From: an uncultured Eubacteriales bacterium
Lineage (GTDB): Bacteria > Bacillota > Clostridia > Lachnospirales > Lachnospiraceae
DNA length: 14,097 nucleotides
NCBI GenBank assembly: GCA_949286775.1
Contig: CASEDW010000154.1
Span: 1-14,097 of the forward strand
Direction of reading: 5' to 3'
This document shows positions 1 to 6,411 of the stretch, piece after piece. Both the position numbers and the translations under genes were made by a program. Position 1 is the stretch's first letter. The number at the start of each line of letters is the position of its first letter. The notes beneath the pieces were generated by a model. The model ran no database searches. It had not been told where the DNA came from and saw nothing but the letters and a program-made list of their open reading frames with translations.

Positions 1-132
1 CGGGTACAGAGAATAAATGCCGTTTGCCACATATTTGATATAACCGCCGCGCACTGAAAACGCGTGGCTGTCGATGACACAGTCTGAGGGACGTTCTTTA
101 AAACGGTCGCCTACTAAATTTTTCAATTTCAT
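1..132 (-). CDS. proS: Prolyl-tRNA synthetase, N-terminal fragment
   Basis: Cytoplasmic enzyme that charges tRNA-Pro with proline. Only the first 44 codons are present; the gene runs off the left edge. The minus-strand reading opens MKLKNLVGDRF and continues through KERPSDCVIDSHAF and RGGYIKYVANGIYSLYP, which I recognise from memory as the start of the clostridial ProRS type (the S-H-x3-RGG-Y stretch belongs to the class II catalytic core entry). The ATG at 132-130 is preceded by GGGAGG at 147-142, nine bases away, which fixes the start. Independent support comes from the T-box leader immediately upstream, whose predicted specifier codon is a proline codon. The gene is therefore expected to be induced when uncharged tRNA-Pro accumulates. 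The fragment alone is short, so the identification rests on the combination of start sequence and leader. Confidence 0.87.
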   Translation of the reverse strand, partial: MKLKNLVGDRFKERPSDCVIDSHAFSVRGGYIKYVANGIYSLYP

Positions 133-201
133 ATTTAATATCCTCCCATTTGTCGTGAATTCATTATATATTTTTGATGGCATGGTGCTGTCGGACAAAA
201 T

Positions 202-239
202 AAAAAAGCCTCTTAATCCTCTAAATGAGAATCAAGGGA
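202..239 (-). terminator. Conditional intrinsic terminator of the proS T-box
   Basis: On the minus strand, CCCTTGATTCTC (238-227) pairs with GAGGATTAAGAGG (221-209) around an ATTTA loop, with two G-U pairs and one mismatch, followed by six T residues (207-202). Its 5' arm includes the CCCTT that can alternatively pair with the T-box AAGGG, so terminator and antiterminator are mutually exclusive. Confidence 0.85.
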
Positions 240-403
240 CCAATAATCAAGATCGGCGGTACCACCCTTATTAACGGAAAAACCGTTCACTTTTATATTA
301 AGATAATGCTCCAAGGCCGGTTCGACAGACTTGTGCAAAAACCTCTCAGCTTTTGGTTTTTTCTCTGTAAGCATAGACACTGTCTACTATTCCTCTTCAA
401 TGC
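202..403 (-). promoter_or_regulatory. T-box riboswitch (tRNA-Pro sensing) upstream of proS
   Basis: Minus-strand leader of about 200 nt between promoter and terminator. Seen directly: the T-box core AAGGGTGGTACCGCC at 269-255; a stem III hairpin (AACGG/CCGTT, 287-273) just before it; and a Stem I specifier bulge with AGTA at 388-385 on the 5' side and GAA at 323-321 on the 3' side, joined by a GACAG/CTGTC helix. This is the loop-E arrangement known for the family, in which the codon after GAA is the specifier: here CCG (320-318), proline, followed by G. In the antiterminator, AAGGG (269-265) can pair with CCCTT (238-234). That leaves a TGGT bulge able to pair with an ACCA acceptor end, as expected for tRNA-Pro. 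Uncharged tRNA would favour readthrough into proS. Confidence 0.92.
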
Positions 404-409
404 CTTTTC

Positions 410-438
410 ATATTAATATAAGCGAAATATTAAGTCAA
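410..438 (-). promoter_or_regulatory. Promoter of the proS T-box transcript
   Basis: Minus-strand -35 TTGACT (438-433) and -10 TAATAT (415-410) with a 17-base spacer. The start site would fall near 403, just before the T-box Stem I. The -35 lies inside a perfect 7-base inverted repeat, AGTCAAG (433-439) and CTTGACT (459-465). Confidence 0.6.
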
Positions 439-497
439 GACGATATTTATATTTTGACCTTGACTCATGTAAAATCCTATTAATTACAAAAACATAA

Positions 498-526
498 TTG
501 ACAAGCATAATAAATACAGATATGCT
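498..526 (+). promoter_or_regulatory. Promoter of the ROK glucokinase gene
   Basis: Perfect -35 TTGACA (498-503), 17-base spacer and -10 TATGCT (521-526, four of six consensus positions). Transcription would start near 533, giving a leader of about 100 nt before the ATG at 632. Divergent from the proS promoter. Confidence 0.6.
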
Positions 527-561
527 CAATTCATATCAGATAATATCTTTATACGGAGCAA

Positions 562-663
562 ATGAACTCGGAAAATGAGTGGAAGAAAGTACAAAAATAT
601 TTAAGTGATTTTTACAAGGAGGTTGTCTGTAATGAGCAATATGAAATATATATATGGTGTTGA
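562..663 (+). other. Possible 33-codon leader ORF overlapping the glucokinase start
   Basis: An ATG at 562 opens a 33-residue frame (MNSENEWKKVQKYLSDF...) that ends at a TGA inside the glucokinase gene, overlapping it by 32 bases in another frame. A GGAG sits only three bases before the ATG, which is closer than optimal. If translated it could couple to or modulate glucokinase translation, but a chance ORF is at least as likely. Confidence 0.2.
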
Positions 664-1603
664 TATCGGGGGAACGACTGTTAAGATAGGACTTTTTACT
701 GAGGAAGGAACCCTTATTTATGATTTTGAGATAAAGACGCGTACGGAAAATAATGGGGAAAATATACTGTCTGATATAGCTGAGGCGATCTTTTTCAAAA
801 TGTGGAAAGAAGACGCAGATAAGAATGATATTATAGGCGTCGGACTTACAGCGCCGGGACCGGTGCTTAAAGACGGAACAATAAACGGAGCAGTCAATCT
901 TGGATGGGGTACTTTCAATCTTTCAGAAAGATTTTCGGAGATTACAGGATTTAAGACTGTATCCGGAAATGATGCGAATGTTGCCGCGCTTGGAGAAATG
1001 TGGAAAGGCGGCGGAATGGGTTATTCCGACATTATGATGGTCACATTCGGAACCGGCGTTGGCGGCGGACTTATCTTAAACGGAAAAATCCATACCGGAG
1101 CACATGGAGCGGCTGCAGAAATAGGACATATTCCTTTTGCAGAACCCGAAGACGAGCCTGAAACATGCGGATGCGGCAAGAGAGGATGCCTTGAGCAGTA
1201 TGCAAGCGCGAACGGAGCAGTGCGCGTTGCGAAGAGATATCTTAATGAACATCCTGATGAAGAATGCGGATTAAGAAATATTCCGGAATTTACGTCAAAG
1301 GATATATTTGATCTTGTAAAAGCAGGAGATGTAACTGCATGTAAAATAGCTGAAGAAGTATATCGGATTATAGGCCGTGCAATGGCAATGATATCGGCAG
1401 TAACTGACGTTGAAGCGTTTGTCTTTGGCGGAGGAATGGCAAAAGCGGGACAGATCCTTATTGACGGAGCTAAAAAATATTATCTTAAATACGCATTTCC
1501 GGCTTCACGAAATACTGATTTTTGTCTTGCTACTCTCGGCAATAAGGCGGGAATTTACGGAGCAGCAAAGCTTGTTATAGATTCAAACAACTCAGATAAA
1601 TGA
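632..1603 (+). CDS. glcK: ROK-family glucokinase
   Basis: Cytosolic sugar kinase that phosphorylates glucose to glucose-6-phosphate with ATP. The 323-residue product has the ROK signatures in order: phosphate-binding DIGGTT (11-16), GLTAPGP (71-77), the catalytic aspartate in NDAN (D114), TFGTGVGGG (138-146), EIGH (163-166) and the zinc-binding CGCGKRGC (179-186). The last, with H166, is the ROK metal site. Length matches Firmicute ROK glucokinases. The ATG at 632 is chosen because AAGGAGG (616-622) lies nine bases upstream; an in-frame GTG at 605 lacks a comparable site and would add nine residues with no family match. It is monocistronic, with its own promoter and terminator. No sugar transporter is adjacent. 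Another hexose or N-acetylhexosamine as true substrate cannot be excluded, since ROK kinases vary in specificity. Confidence 0.9.
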   Translation: MSNMKYIYGVDIGGTTVKIGLFTEEGTLIYDFEIKTRTENNGENILSDIAEAIFFKMWKEDADKNDIIGVGLTAPGPVLKDGTINGAVNLGWGTFNLSERFSEITGFKTVSGNDANVAALGEMWKGGGMGYSDIMMVTFGTGVGGGLILNGKIHTGAHGAAAEIGHIPFAEPEDEPETCGCGKRGCLEQYASANGAVRVAKRYLNEHPDEECGLRNIPEFTSKDIFDLVKAGDVTACKIAEEVYRIIGRAMAMISAVTDVEAFVFGGGMAKAGQILIDGAKKYYLKYAFPASRNTDFCLATLGNKAGIYGAAKLVIDSNNSDK

Positions 1604-1618
1604 TTAATTCATAAAAAA

Positions 1619-1652
1619 GGGTTTCGATTTATAAAATCGGAACTCTTTTTTT
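1619..1652 (+). terminator. Intrinsic terminator after glucokinase
   Basis: A 12-base-pair stem (1619-1630 with 1634-1645, two G-U pairs) closes a three-base loop and is followed by seven T residues (1646-1652). It lies 15 bases after the stop codon. A run of six A on the 5' side might let it work on the other strand, but no minus-strand gene needs it. Confidence 0.9.
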
Positions 1653-1684
1653 GTGCATTTCAACTGATATATGCATTTTAAAAT

Positions 1685-1718
1685 CATAAGTTTTATACAG
1701 TATCAACTAAAACTTGTG
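1685..1718. promoter_or_regulatory. Inverted repeat, candidate operator upstream of the permease operon
   Basis: CATAAGTTTTA (1685-1695) and TAAAACTTGTG (1708-1718) form an 11-base inverted repeat with one mismatch and a 12-base spacer. A small palindrome, ATAC-A-GTAT, lies at 1695-1703. The repeat ends about 22 bases before a weak candidate -35, a usual position for a LysR activator site. The regulator encoded at 6412-7326 is the obvious candidate, but this is inference. Confidence 0.4.
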
Positions 1719-1740
1719 AGCTGATTCAAAAAACTGTTTA

Positions 1741-1769
1741 TTCCGCATAAAAGATCCTTTTGCTAATAT
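1741..1769 (+). promoter_or_regulatory. Weak candidate promoter of the permease operon
   Basis: TTCCGC (1741-1746), a 17-base spacer and TAATAT (1764-1769). The -35 is poor, as expected for an activator-dependent promoter. It is supported only by position between the glucokinase terminator and the permease ribosome binding site. Confidence 0.3.
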
Positions 1770-1831
1770 AAAGATAACAAAAAAATATATTTCGGACGGA
1801 GAAATATTGATAATGAGAAGGGAGGATTTTT

Positions 1832-3229
1832 ATGGGTATCAAAAAAATTGACGGAAAAGCCGCCATCAAATGGCTTGTCATTTTAGCGCTGGCTCTCGTC
1901 TGCGCTTTAATACCGACGAGCGATCTTTATACAGTTGAGATGAAGATATTCCTCGTTATCACGGTAGTGGCTATTCTGATGCTGGCATTCGGATTGTTTG
2001 ATAATCCGCTCGTACCGTCGCTTGTAATGATCGTAGGATTTACACAGCTTACAGATCTGAATACGGCGGCAGGAGGATTCGGAAAAGACGCGCCGTGGAT
2101 TTGTATCTCGGTTATGCTTCTTATTTCTGTAATGAATAAGACGAACCTTCTGAAGAGACTGAGTTACGCGTTGAGCATCATTTGCGGAGGAACCTATTTC
2201 GGCATATGTCTCGGATTTTACATCATAGGTCTTATCTGCACATTCTTTGGAAACAACATGTGTCTTGCGCTTTGCGCTCTGGCATTCGGTATGATAAAAG
2301 CCCTTGAACTTGAAGATTCAAGAGCGTCGGCGGGAATCATGTTTGCGGCGTTCAACGGAATCACAGAAGGCGCTATCCTTATAATGGATCCGGTATTCCC
2401 GACATTCCAGATGGGTATGGCGGCGGAGGTTGTAGAAGGCGTTGACACGACGTTCGGATACGGAACTTATTTTGTAAACAATATCGCGTGGATACCGTTT
2501 TTCGTCATTTTCTTCATCATCAGCGTTTTGATGTTCAAACCGAAAAAAGATGAAGTTACTAAACTTTCAGGCGGAAAAGCTTTCTTTAAAGAAGAGAAAG
2601 CAAAACTTGGACCTATGTCGTCGGATGAAAAGAAGATCACGGTAATCCTTCTTGTGCTTCTTGTTTACCTTATCACTAACAACTGGCATGGTTTGGGATT
2701 CCTTCCGGGATTCCTTGTAGCGGTAATCGCATGCTTCATACCGGGAATCAAAGTCGCTGATAAGACGGACGTAAGAAACATAAACTTCGCTTTCCCGATC
2801 TTCATGGTAGCTTGTATCGGTATAGGATCAGTTGCGACGGCAGTGGGGCTTCCTGAGATGCTTTCGACTGTAATGCAGCCTGTTCTTTCAGGAATGAGCA
2901 AAGTAGGATTCCTCGCGATGGTTTATATCATCATCTGGATATTAAACATATTTATGACGCCTATGGCAATATACGCGTCCATGGTAGCTCCTCTTTGCGT
3001 AATAGGTATATCGATCGGATTTACATCAGTATGGCCTATAGTAATGACTATAGTTTTCGGCGCGATGAACCTGTTTTTGCCTCACGAAAACAACTCGGCT
3101 CTCTATATGTATGGCCTTGGAGTAACAAAACTCAAAGATTTCGTGAAACTGTTTATGGTAAAATCAATTCTTTCGTTTGGCTGGCTGTTCGTTATGATCG
3201 CTTCCTGGAGCGCTATGGGACTTATGTAA
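1832..3229 (+). CDS. SLC13/DASS-type anion permease
   Basis: Polytopic inner-membrane protein of 465 residues, the usual size for the divalent anion:sodium symporter (SLC13, CitT-like) family, and probably a sodium- or proton-coupled importer of an organic acid. Hydrophobic segments occur at roughly 12-28, 37-56, 59-72, 88-100, 112-138, 143-156, 214-234, 268-281, 288-304, 318-338, 356-377, 380-414 and 440-463. Two asparagine-rich hairpin-like stretches, FFGNNM (138-143) and LPHENN (416-421), occupy the places of the paired SNT-type sodium/substrate motifs of the family; they differ from the textbook motif, so substrate is uncertain. GGAGG (1821-1825) lies six bases before the ATG. The hydrolase gene starts 44 bases after the stop, which suggests co-transcription. 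I infer import of the substrate of the downstream enzymes; export of a product is an alternative. Confidence 0.75.
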   Translation: MGIKKIDGKAAIKWLVILALALVCALIPTSDLYTVEMKIFLVITVVAILMLAFGLFDNPLVPSLVMIVGFTQLTDLNTAAGGFGKDAPWICISVMLLISVMNKTNLLKRLSYALSIICGGTYFGICLGFYIIGLICTFFGNNMCLALCALAFGMIKALELEDSRASAGIMFAAFNGITEGAILIMDPVFPTFQMGMAAEVVEGVDTTFGYGTYFVNNIAWIPFFVIFFIISVLMFKPKKDEVTKLSGGKAFFKEEKAKLGPMSSDEKKITVILLVLLVYLITNNWHGLGFLPGFLVAVIACFIPGIKVADKTDVRNINFAFPIFMVACIGIGSVATAVGLPEMLSTVMQPVLSGMSKVGFLAMVYIIIWILNIFMTPMAIYASMVAPLCVIGISIGFTSVWPIVMTIVFGAMNLFLPHENNSALYMYGLGVTKLKDFVKLFMVKSILSFGWLFVMIASWSAMGLM

Positions 3230-3273
3230 AGAGTAATCCGAAGGCATCATAGAAAGAAGAATGAGGTAGTGTT

Positions 3274-4143
3274 ATGAATTTTGACAATTATGATCCTAAA
3301 AATCTCCCGCCGTTAAGGCCGGAGGATGAGAAAAAACCGCTTGCTTACATATATTATGAGGGAAGGCATGAGCTTACGGATCAGGATCAGATAGACGCTA
3401 TAAAACCTGACAACGCGCTCGCTCCGGAGGATATATGTACGCTTGAAGAAATCTGCAGAATGCTGCTCGATAAGGAAGAGTGCCGCAAAGGCCCTAAAAT
3501 GGGATACGGACTGACGCCGGAGGGATATGGATACGCATGCATTAACACGGATATGCCGGGTCTTACAATGGAAGTTCGCGATTTTCATATGAAATGGGTC
3601 GGCGAAGATCCGGGATTCCACTATAAATTGTGGTATCCGGGCGCTCATATAATTCATTATGACAAAATGGCTATCGAAGACTGCGGCTGGGGCATGATGG
3701 ATCTGCTTCAGGGCGGACGTCCTCCGATGTCTGACGTCGGACTTCCTGAAAATTACAGCGAGATAAATCCGTATATTTGCCGAGTAATGGGCAGAAACGC
3801 GCGTGGAAGACTCGAAACTGAAGAATTCGATCTGAAATCGGGATACTCGGGAGTTCTGCACTGCGTAATGGACGGAGGCCTCCATCAGTGGTCTTTCGGA
3901 TTTATGGGTGCCCATTATAAAAACGGAAAACTTGTCGACATGAGAAACGACTATGAAAAAGAACATCCTGAATGGATGCTGTATATGGCGCGTCAGATGA
4001 CGTCACATTTCCTTCATGAAAATAAACAGCTTTCGTATCTTATGCAGATGCTTTATCCGAAGTATGGAGGAAAGATAGAACCGTACGCCCTGCCTCATGT
4101 GCCTAAGTGGTTTGCCTCACATGTAGAAGAGGAGTACGTATAA
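3274..4143 (+). CDS. DAPG/phloretin hydrolase-like (PhlG-type) C-C hydrolase
   Basis: A 289-residue soluble protein with no signal peptide or membrane segment. From memory it resembles the zinc-dependent family of PhlG (2,4-diacetylphloroglucinol hydrolase) and Phy (phloretin hydrolase of Eubacterium ramulus), which cleave the C-C bond between an aromatic ring and an acyl group. Supporting features are an aromatic stretch ending in YKLWYPGAH (117-125), GGLHQWSFGF (201-210), and a C-terminal H-x3-E at H245/E249 followed by LSYLMQMLYPKY (253-264). H125, H204, H245 and E249, perhaps with E163, are candidate metal ligands; that assignment is inference. GAGG at 3263-3266 lies seven bases before the ATG. 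It sits between an organic-anion permease and an ene-reductase, which fits aromatic catabolism. The substrate is unknown, and the family call is made without a database search. Confidence 0.62.
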   Translation: MNFDNYDPKNLPPLRPEDEKKPLAYIYYEGRHELTDQDQIDAIKPDNALAPEDICTLEEICRMLLDKEECRKGPKMGYGLTPEGYGYACINTDMPGLTMEVRDFHMKWVGEDPGFHYKLWYPGAHIIHYDKMAIEDCGWGMMDLLQGGRPPMSDVGLPENYSEINPYICRVMGRNARGRLETEEFDLKSGYSGVLHCVMDGGLHQWSFGFMGAHYKNGKLVDMRNDYEKEHPEWMLYMARQMTSHFLHENKQLSYLMQMLYPKYGGKIEPYALPHVPKWFASHVEEEYV

Positions 4144-4172
4144 AATATAGCAGCTGTCCACCTGTAAAACTT

Positions 4173-4223
4173 GCGCGAAGCCGCGGAACGGTTTTAGAAA
4201 AAATCGTAGCCGCGGCATTGCGC
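4173..4223. repeat. Long imperfect hairpin between hydrolase and ene-reductase genes
   Basis: Nested complementary arms: GCGC (4173-4176) with GCGC (4220-4223), GCCGCGG (4180-4186) with CCGCGGC (4210-4216), and ACGGTTTT (4188-4195) with AAAATCGT (4200-4207), closing an AGAA loop with small internal mismatches. The outer arms are far more GC-rich than the flanking DNA. No U-tract follows, so it is not a standard intrinsic terminator. It may be an mRNA-stability or processing element, or a copy of a dispersed palindromic repeat. Confidence 0.7.
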
Positions 4224-4255
4224 GTGCTTTATTATAATTGAAAAAGGAGACGCAA

Positions 4256-6265
4256 ATGGAATATAAACAGCCCTATGAAGAAAAATATCCGATGCTTTTT
4301 AAGCCGCTCAAGATAAGAGACAGATATCTGAAAAACAGGATTATAACGGCTCCGTCTAATCACGGACACATAACTGATCCGTTTACGCATCAGCTAAATA
4401 AGGAAGGAGTACTCTATTACGGAGGAAAGGCAAAGGGAGGCGCGTCAATGGTGACGCTGGGCGAGGCGCTTCTGGATCACGGTAACAGCTCGGCCCACGC
4501 TTCTCATATCGATCTGACGACGGAAAAATGCCTTACAAACCTGCACAGGCTCACTGATTATGTCCATATGCACAACGCGCTCGCTTCGATCGAGCTTAAT
4601 CACAACGGACATTTCGCACTGCCGCAGTACTGCAACGGCGAAATGCCGATGGCAGCCTCAGAAATGGATATGCCGAACGGTCTTCATGTAAGAGAAATGA
4701 ACGAAGAAGACATGGAACGTGTCGCGCAAAGCTATGTGTTGGCCGCGCGGATGGCTAAAAGAGCCGGGTTTGATACGGTGCTTCTTCACTATGCTCACGG
4801 ATGGCTTATGGGAGGATTTTTGTCTGATCTGATAAATAGGAGAAAAGACATATATGGCGGCAGTATAGAAAATAAATGCAGATTCCCGAAAATGGTGCTC
4901 GAAAGAATCAGAAAGGAAGTGCCGGATATCCTGATCGAGATAAGGCTCAGCGGAAGCGAACTGACTCCGGGAGGAATAGAAATAAAAGAATGCGTCGCGA
5001 TGGCCGATATTTTCTCGGAATTTGCCGATATGATACATCTATCGTGCGGAACAAGACTAAACGCGATCACAAGGCCGGTGATGCACCCTTCGCATTTTAT
5101 AGAACATGGACACAACGCCGTTTATTCGGCGGAAGTGAAAAAAGTCGTAAGGAATATCCCTATAGGAACGGTCGGAGCGATAACAGATCCGGTTCTTGCT
5201 GAAAGAATACTTGAAGAAGGAAAAGCGGATTATCTGTGCGCGGCAAGAGCGTTCATAGCAGAGCCTGACTGGGCTTTGAAAGTCAGACGTGGCAAAGAAG
5301 ACGAGATTAGGCCGTGCGTTAAGTGTCTCAGATGTCTTGATGTCGCCGGAGGAAGAACGGGAACGAAGACGGCTGTTCTTCAGGATTTCACAAAATCCAC
5401 TAAGCACAATGGGTGTACCGTAAATCCCGAGTATGGCAGACAGGAAGTTTTATTAGAATATCCGGCTGCTTCTGAAAGCAAAAAAGTCGTTGTGGTTGGG
5501 GGAGGGCCTGCCGGAATGCAGGCGGCAATAAGAGCCGTCCAGAGAGGACACAGGGTAACGCTTATAGAAAAAGGCGAGAAACTCGGAGGTCAGCTCTTTT
5601 ACGCCGATTATGTCTGGTTTAAACACGATATGAAAAAATACCGTGACTGGCTTATAAGGATGACTGAAAGATCCGGAGTCGACATAAGACTAAACACAGA
5701 TGCAACGCCAAAGCTTGTCAAAGAGCTTAATCCTGAAGCCGTCATCGTAGCTGTAGGAGCGGATCCTTTCATACCGCCTGTAAAGGGCGTCGACGGAAAA
5801 AATGTCAAAACAGCTCTTGAGATTTTTGAGGACTGTTCATGTCTTGGAGAGAATGTAGTTATCGTGGGAGGAGGACTTGTAGGATGCGAGAGTGCGCTTC
5901 ATTTGGCAAAGTACAATAAAAAGGTGACTGTTATCGAGATGAAGGATGAGCTTGCGCCCGACGGATATTTCAGCGAACGAATCCATACGATAGATTATAT
6001 GGAAAAAGACGAAAACATCACGGCCATGACAAATACAACATGTCTTGAGATTGCGGAGGGGTATGTGCTTGCAAAACAAGATAATAAAGAGATAAAGCTT
6101 GAATGCGACAGCGTTGTTATCGCATCGGGCATGAGGGCGCGTTTAAGTCTTGCGCAGAGTTTTAAAGGCACGGCGTTTGATGTGATACCTGTCGGCGACT
6201 GTGTCAGAGCTTCGAATTTAAGAGAAGCGACGTGGACGGGATACAATGCCGCTACGATCTTGTGA
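4256..6265 (+). CDS. NADH:flavin oxidoreductase / ene-reductase (2,4-dienoyl-CoA reductase type)
   Basis: Cytosolic flavo-iron-sulfur enzyme of 669 residues in the family of 2,4-dienoyl-CoA reductase, BaiCD and clostridial enoate reductases, reducing an activated C=C bond with NAD(P)H. Residues 12-345 form the FMN-binding TIM barrel (LFKPLKIRDRYLKNRI near 14-29; YAHGWLMGGFLS at 179-190; YGGSIENKCRF at 200-210). Four cysteines (C354, C357, C360, C387) can hold a 4Fe-4S cluster. The C-terminal half has two dinucleotide folds, VVVVGGGPAG (411-420) and VVIVGGGLVG (534-543), and a closing VGDC (646-649). The ATG at 4256 follows AAGGAG by six bases; an in-frame TTG at 4238 has no such site. The cysteine spacing (x2, x2, x26) is wider than the usual x2, x3, x11-12. 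The gene starts 112 bases after the hydrolase stop. The natural substrate (flavonoid, enoate, bile acid) is not determined by sequence. Confidence 0.88.
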   Translation: MEYKQPYEEKYPMLFKPLKIRDRYLKNRIITAPSNHGHITDPFTHQLNKEGVLYYGGKAKGGASMVTLGEALLDHGNSSAHASHIDLTTEKCLTNLHRLTDYVHMHNALASIELNHNGHFALPQYCNGEMPMAASEMDMPNGLHVREMNEEDMERVAQSYVLAARMAKRAGFDTVLLHYAHGWLMGGFLSDLINRRKDIYGGSIENKCRFPKMVLERIRKEVPDILIEIRLSGSELTPGGIEIKECVAMADIFSEFADMIHLSCGTRLNAITRPVMHPSHFIEHGHNAVYSAEVKKVVRNIPIGTVGAITDPVLAERILEEGKADYLCAARAFIAEPDWALKVRRGKEDEIRPCVKCLRCLDVAGGRTGTKTAVLQDFTKSTKHNGCTVNPEYGRQEVLLEYPAASESKKVVVVGGGPAGMQAAIRAVQRGHRVTLIEKGEKLGGQLFYADYVWFKHDMKKYRDWLIRMTERSGVDIRLNTDATPKLVKELNPEAVIVAVGADPFIPPVKGVDGKNVKTALEIFEDCSCLGENVVIVGGGLVGCESALHLAKYNKKVTVIEMKDELAPDGYFSERIHTIDYMEKDENITAMTNTTCLEIAEGYVLAKQDNKEIKLECDSVVIASGMRARLSLAQSFKGTAFDVIPVGDCVRASNLREATWTGYNAATIL

Positions 6266-6411
6266 TTATTTTAAATTCTCAATACCGAAAATAAGTTTTG
6301 ATATATGGCTGATTTTTGTGTTTTCAATATGAGAGAATGAAATAAAAAGCAATCTGTGATATCATTATAAATAGGATTTTGAAAAAAATTGATCAGACCG
6401 GAGAAAATGAT

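Noticed and set aside
605..631. GTG at 605 as an upstream start for glucokinase
   Set aside because: The AAGGAGG at 616-622 is correctly placed for the ATG at 632, and the added nine residues precede the normal family start.
1755..1791. Alternative -10 candidates TATAAA (1767) and TATATT (1786) for the permease operon
   Set aside because: Neither has a -35 with usable spacing; TAATAT at 1764 with a 17-base spacer is the least bad, and is listed only at low confidence.
3313..3966. 217-codon minus-strand open frame opposite the hydrolase gene
   Set aside because: It is the antisense shadow of a plus-strand gene with a proper ribosome binding site; its translation has no recognisable domain and a low-complexity aromatic/basic composition.
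4233..4238. Perfect TATAAT hexamer just before the ene-reductase gene
   Set aside because: No acceptable -35 lies 16-18 bases upstream (the region is the GC-rich hairpin), and the implied start would fall within the ribosome binding site.
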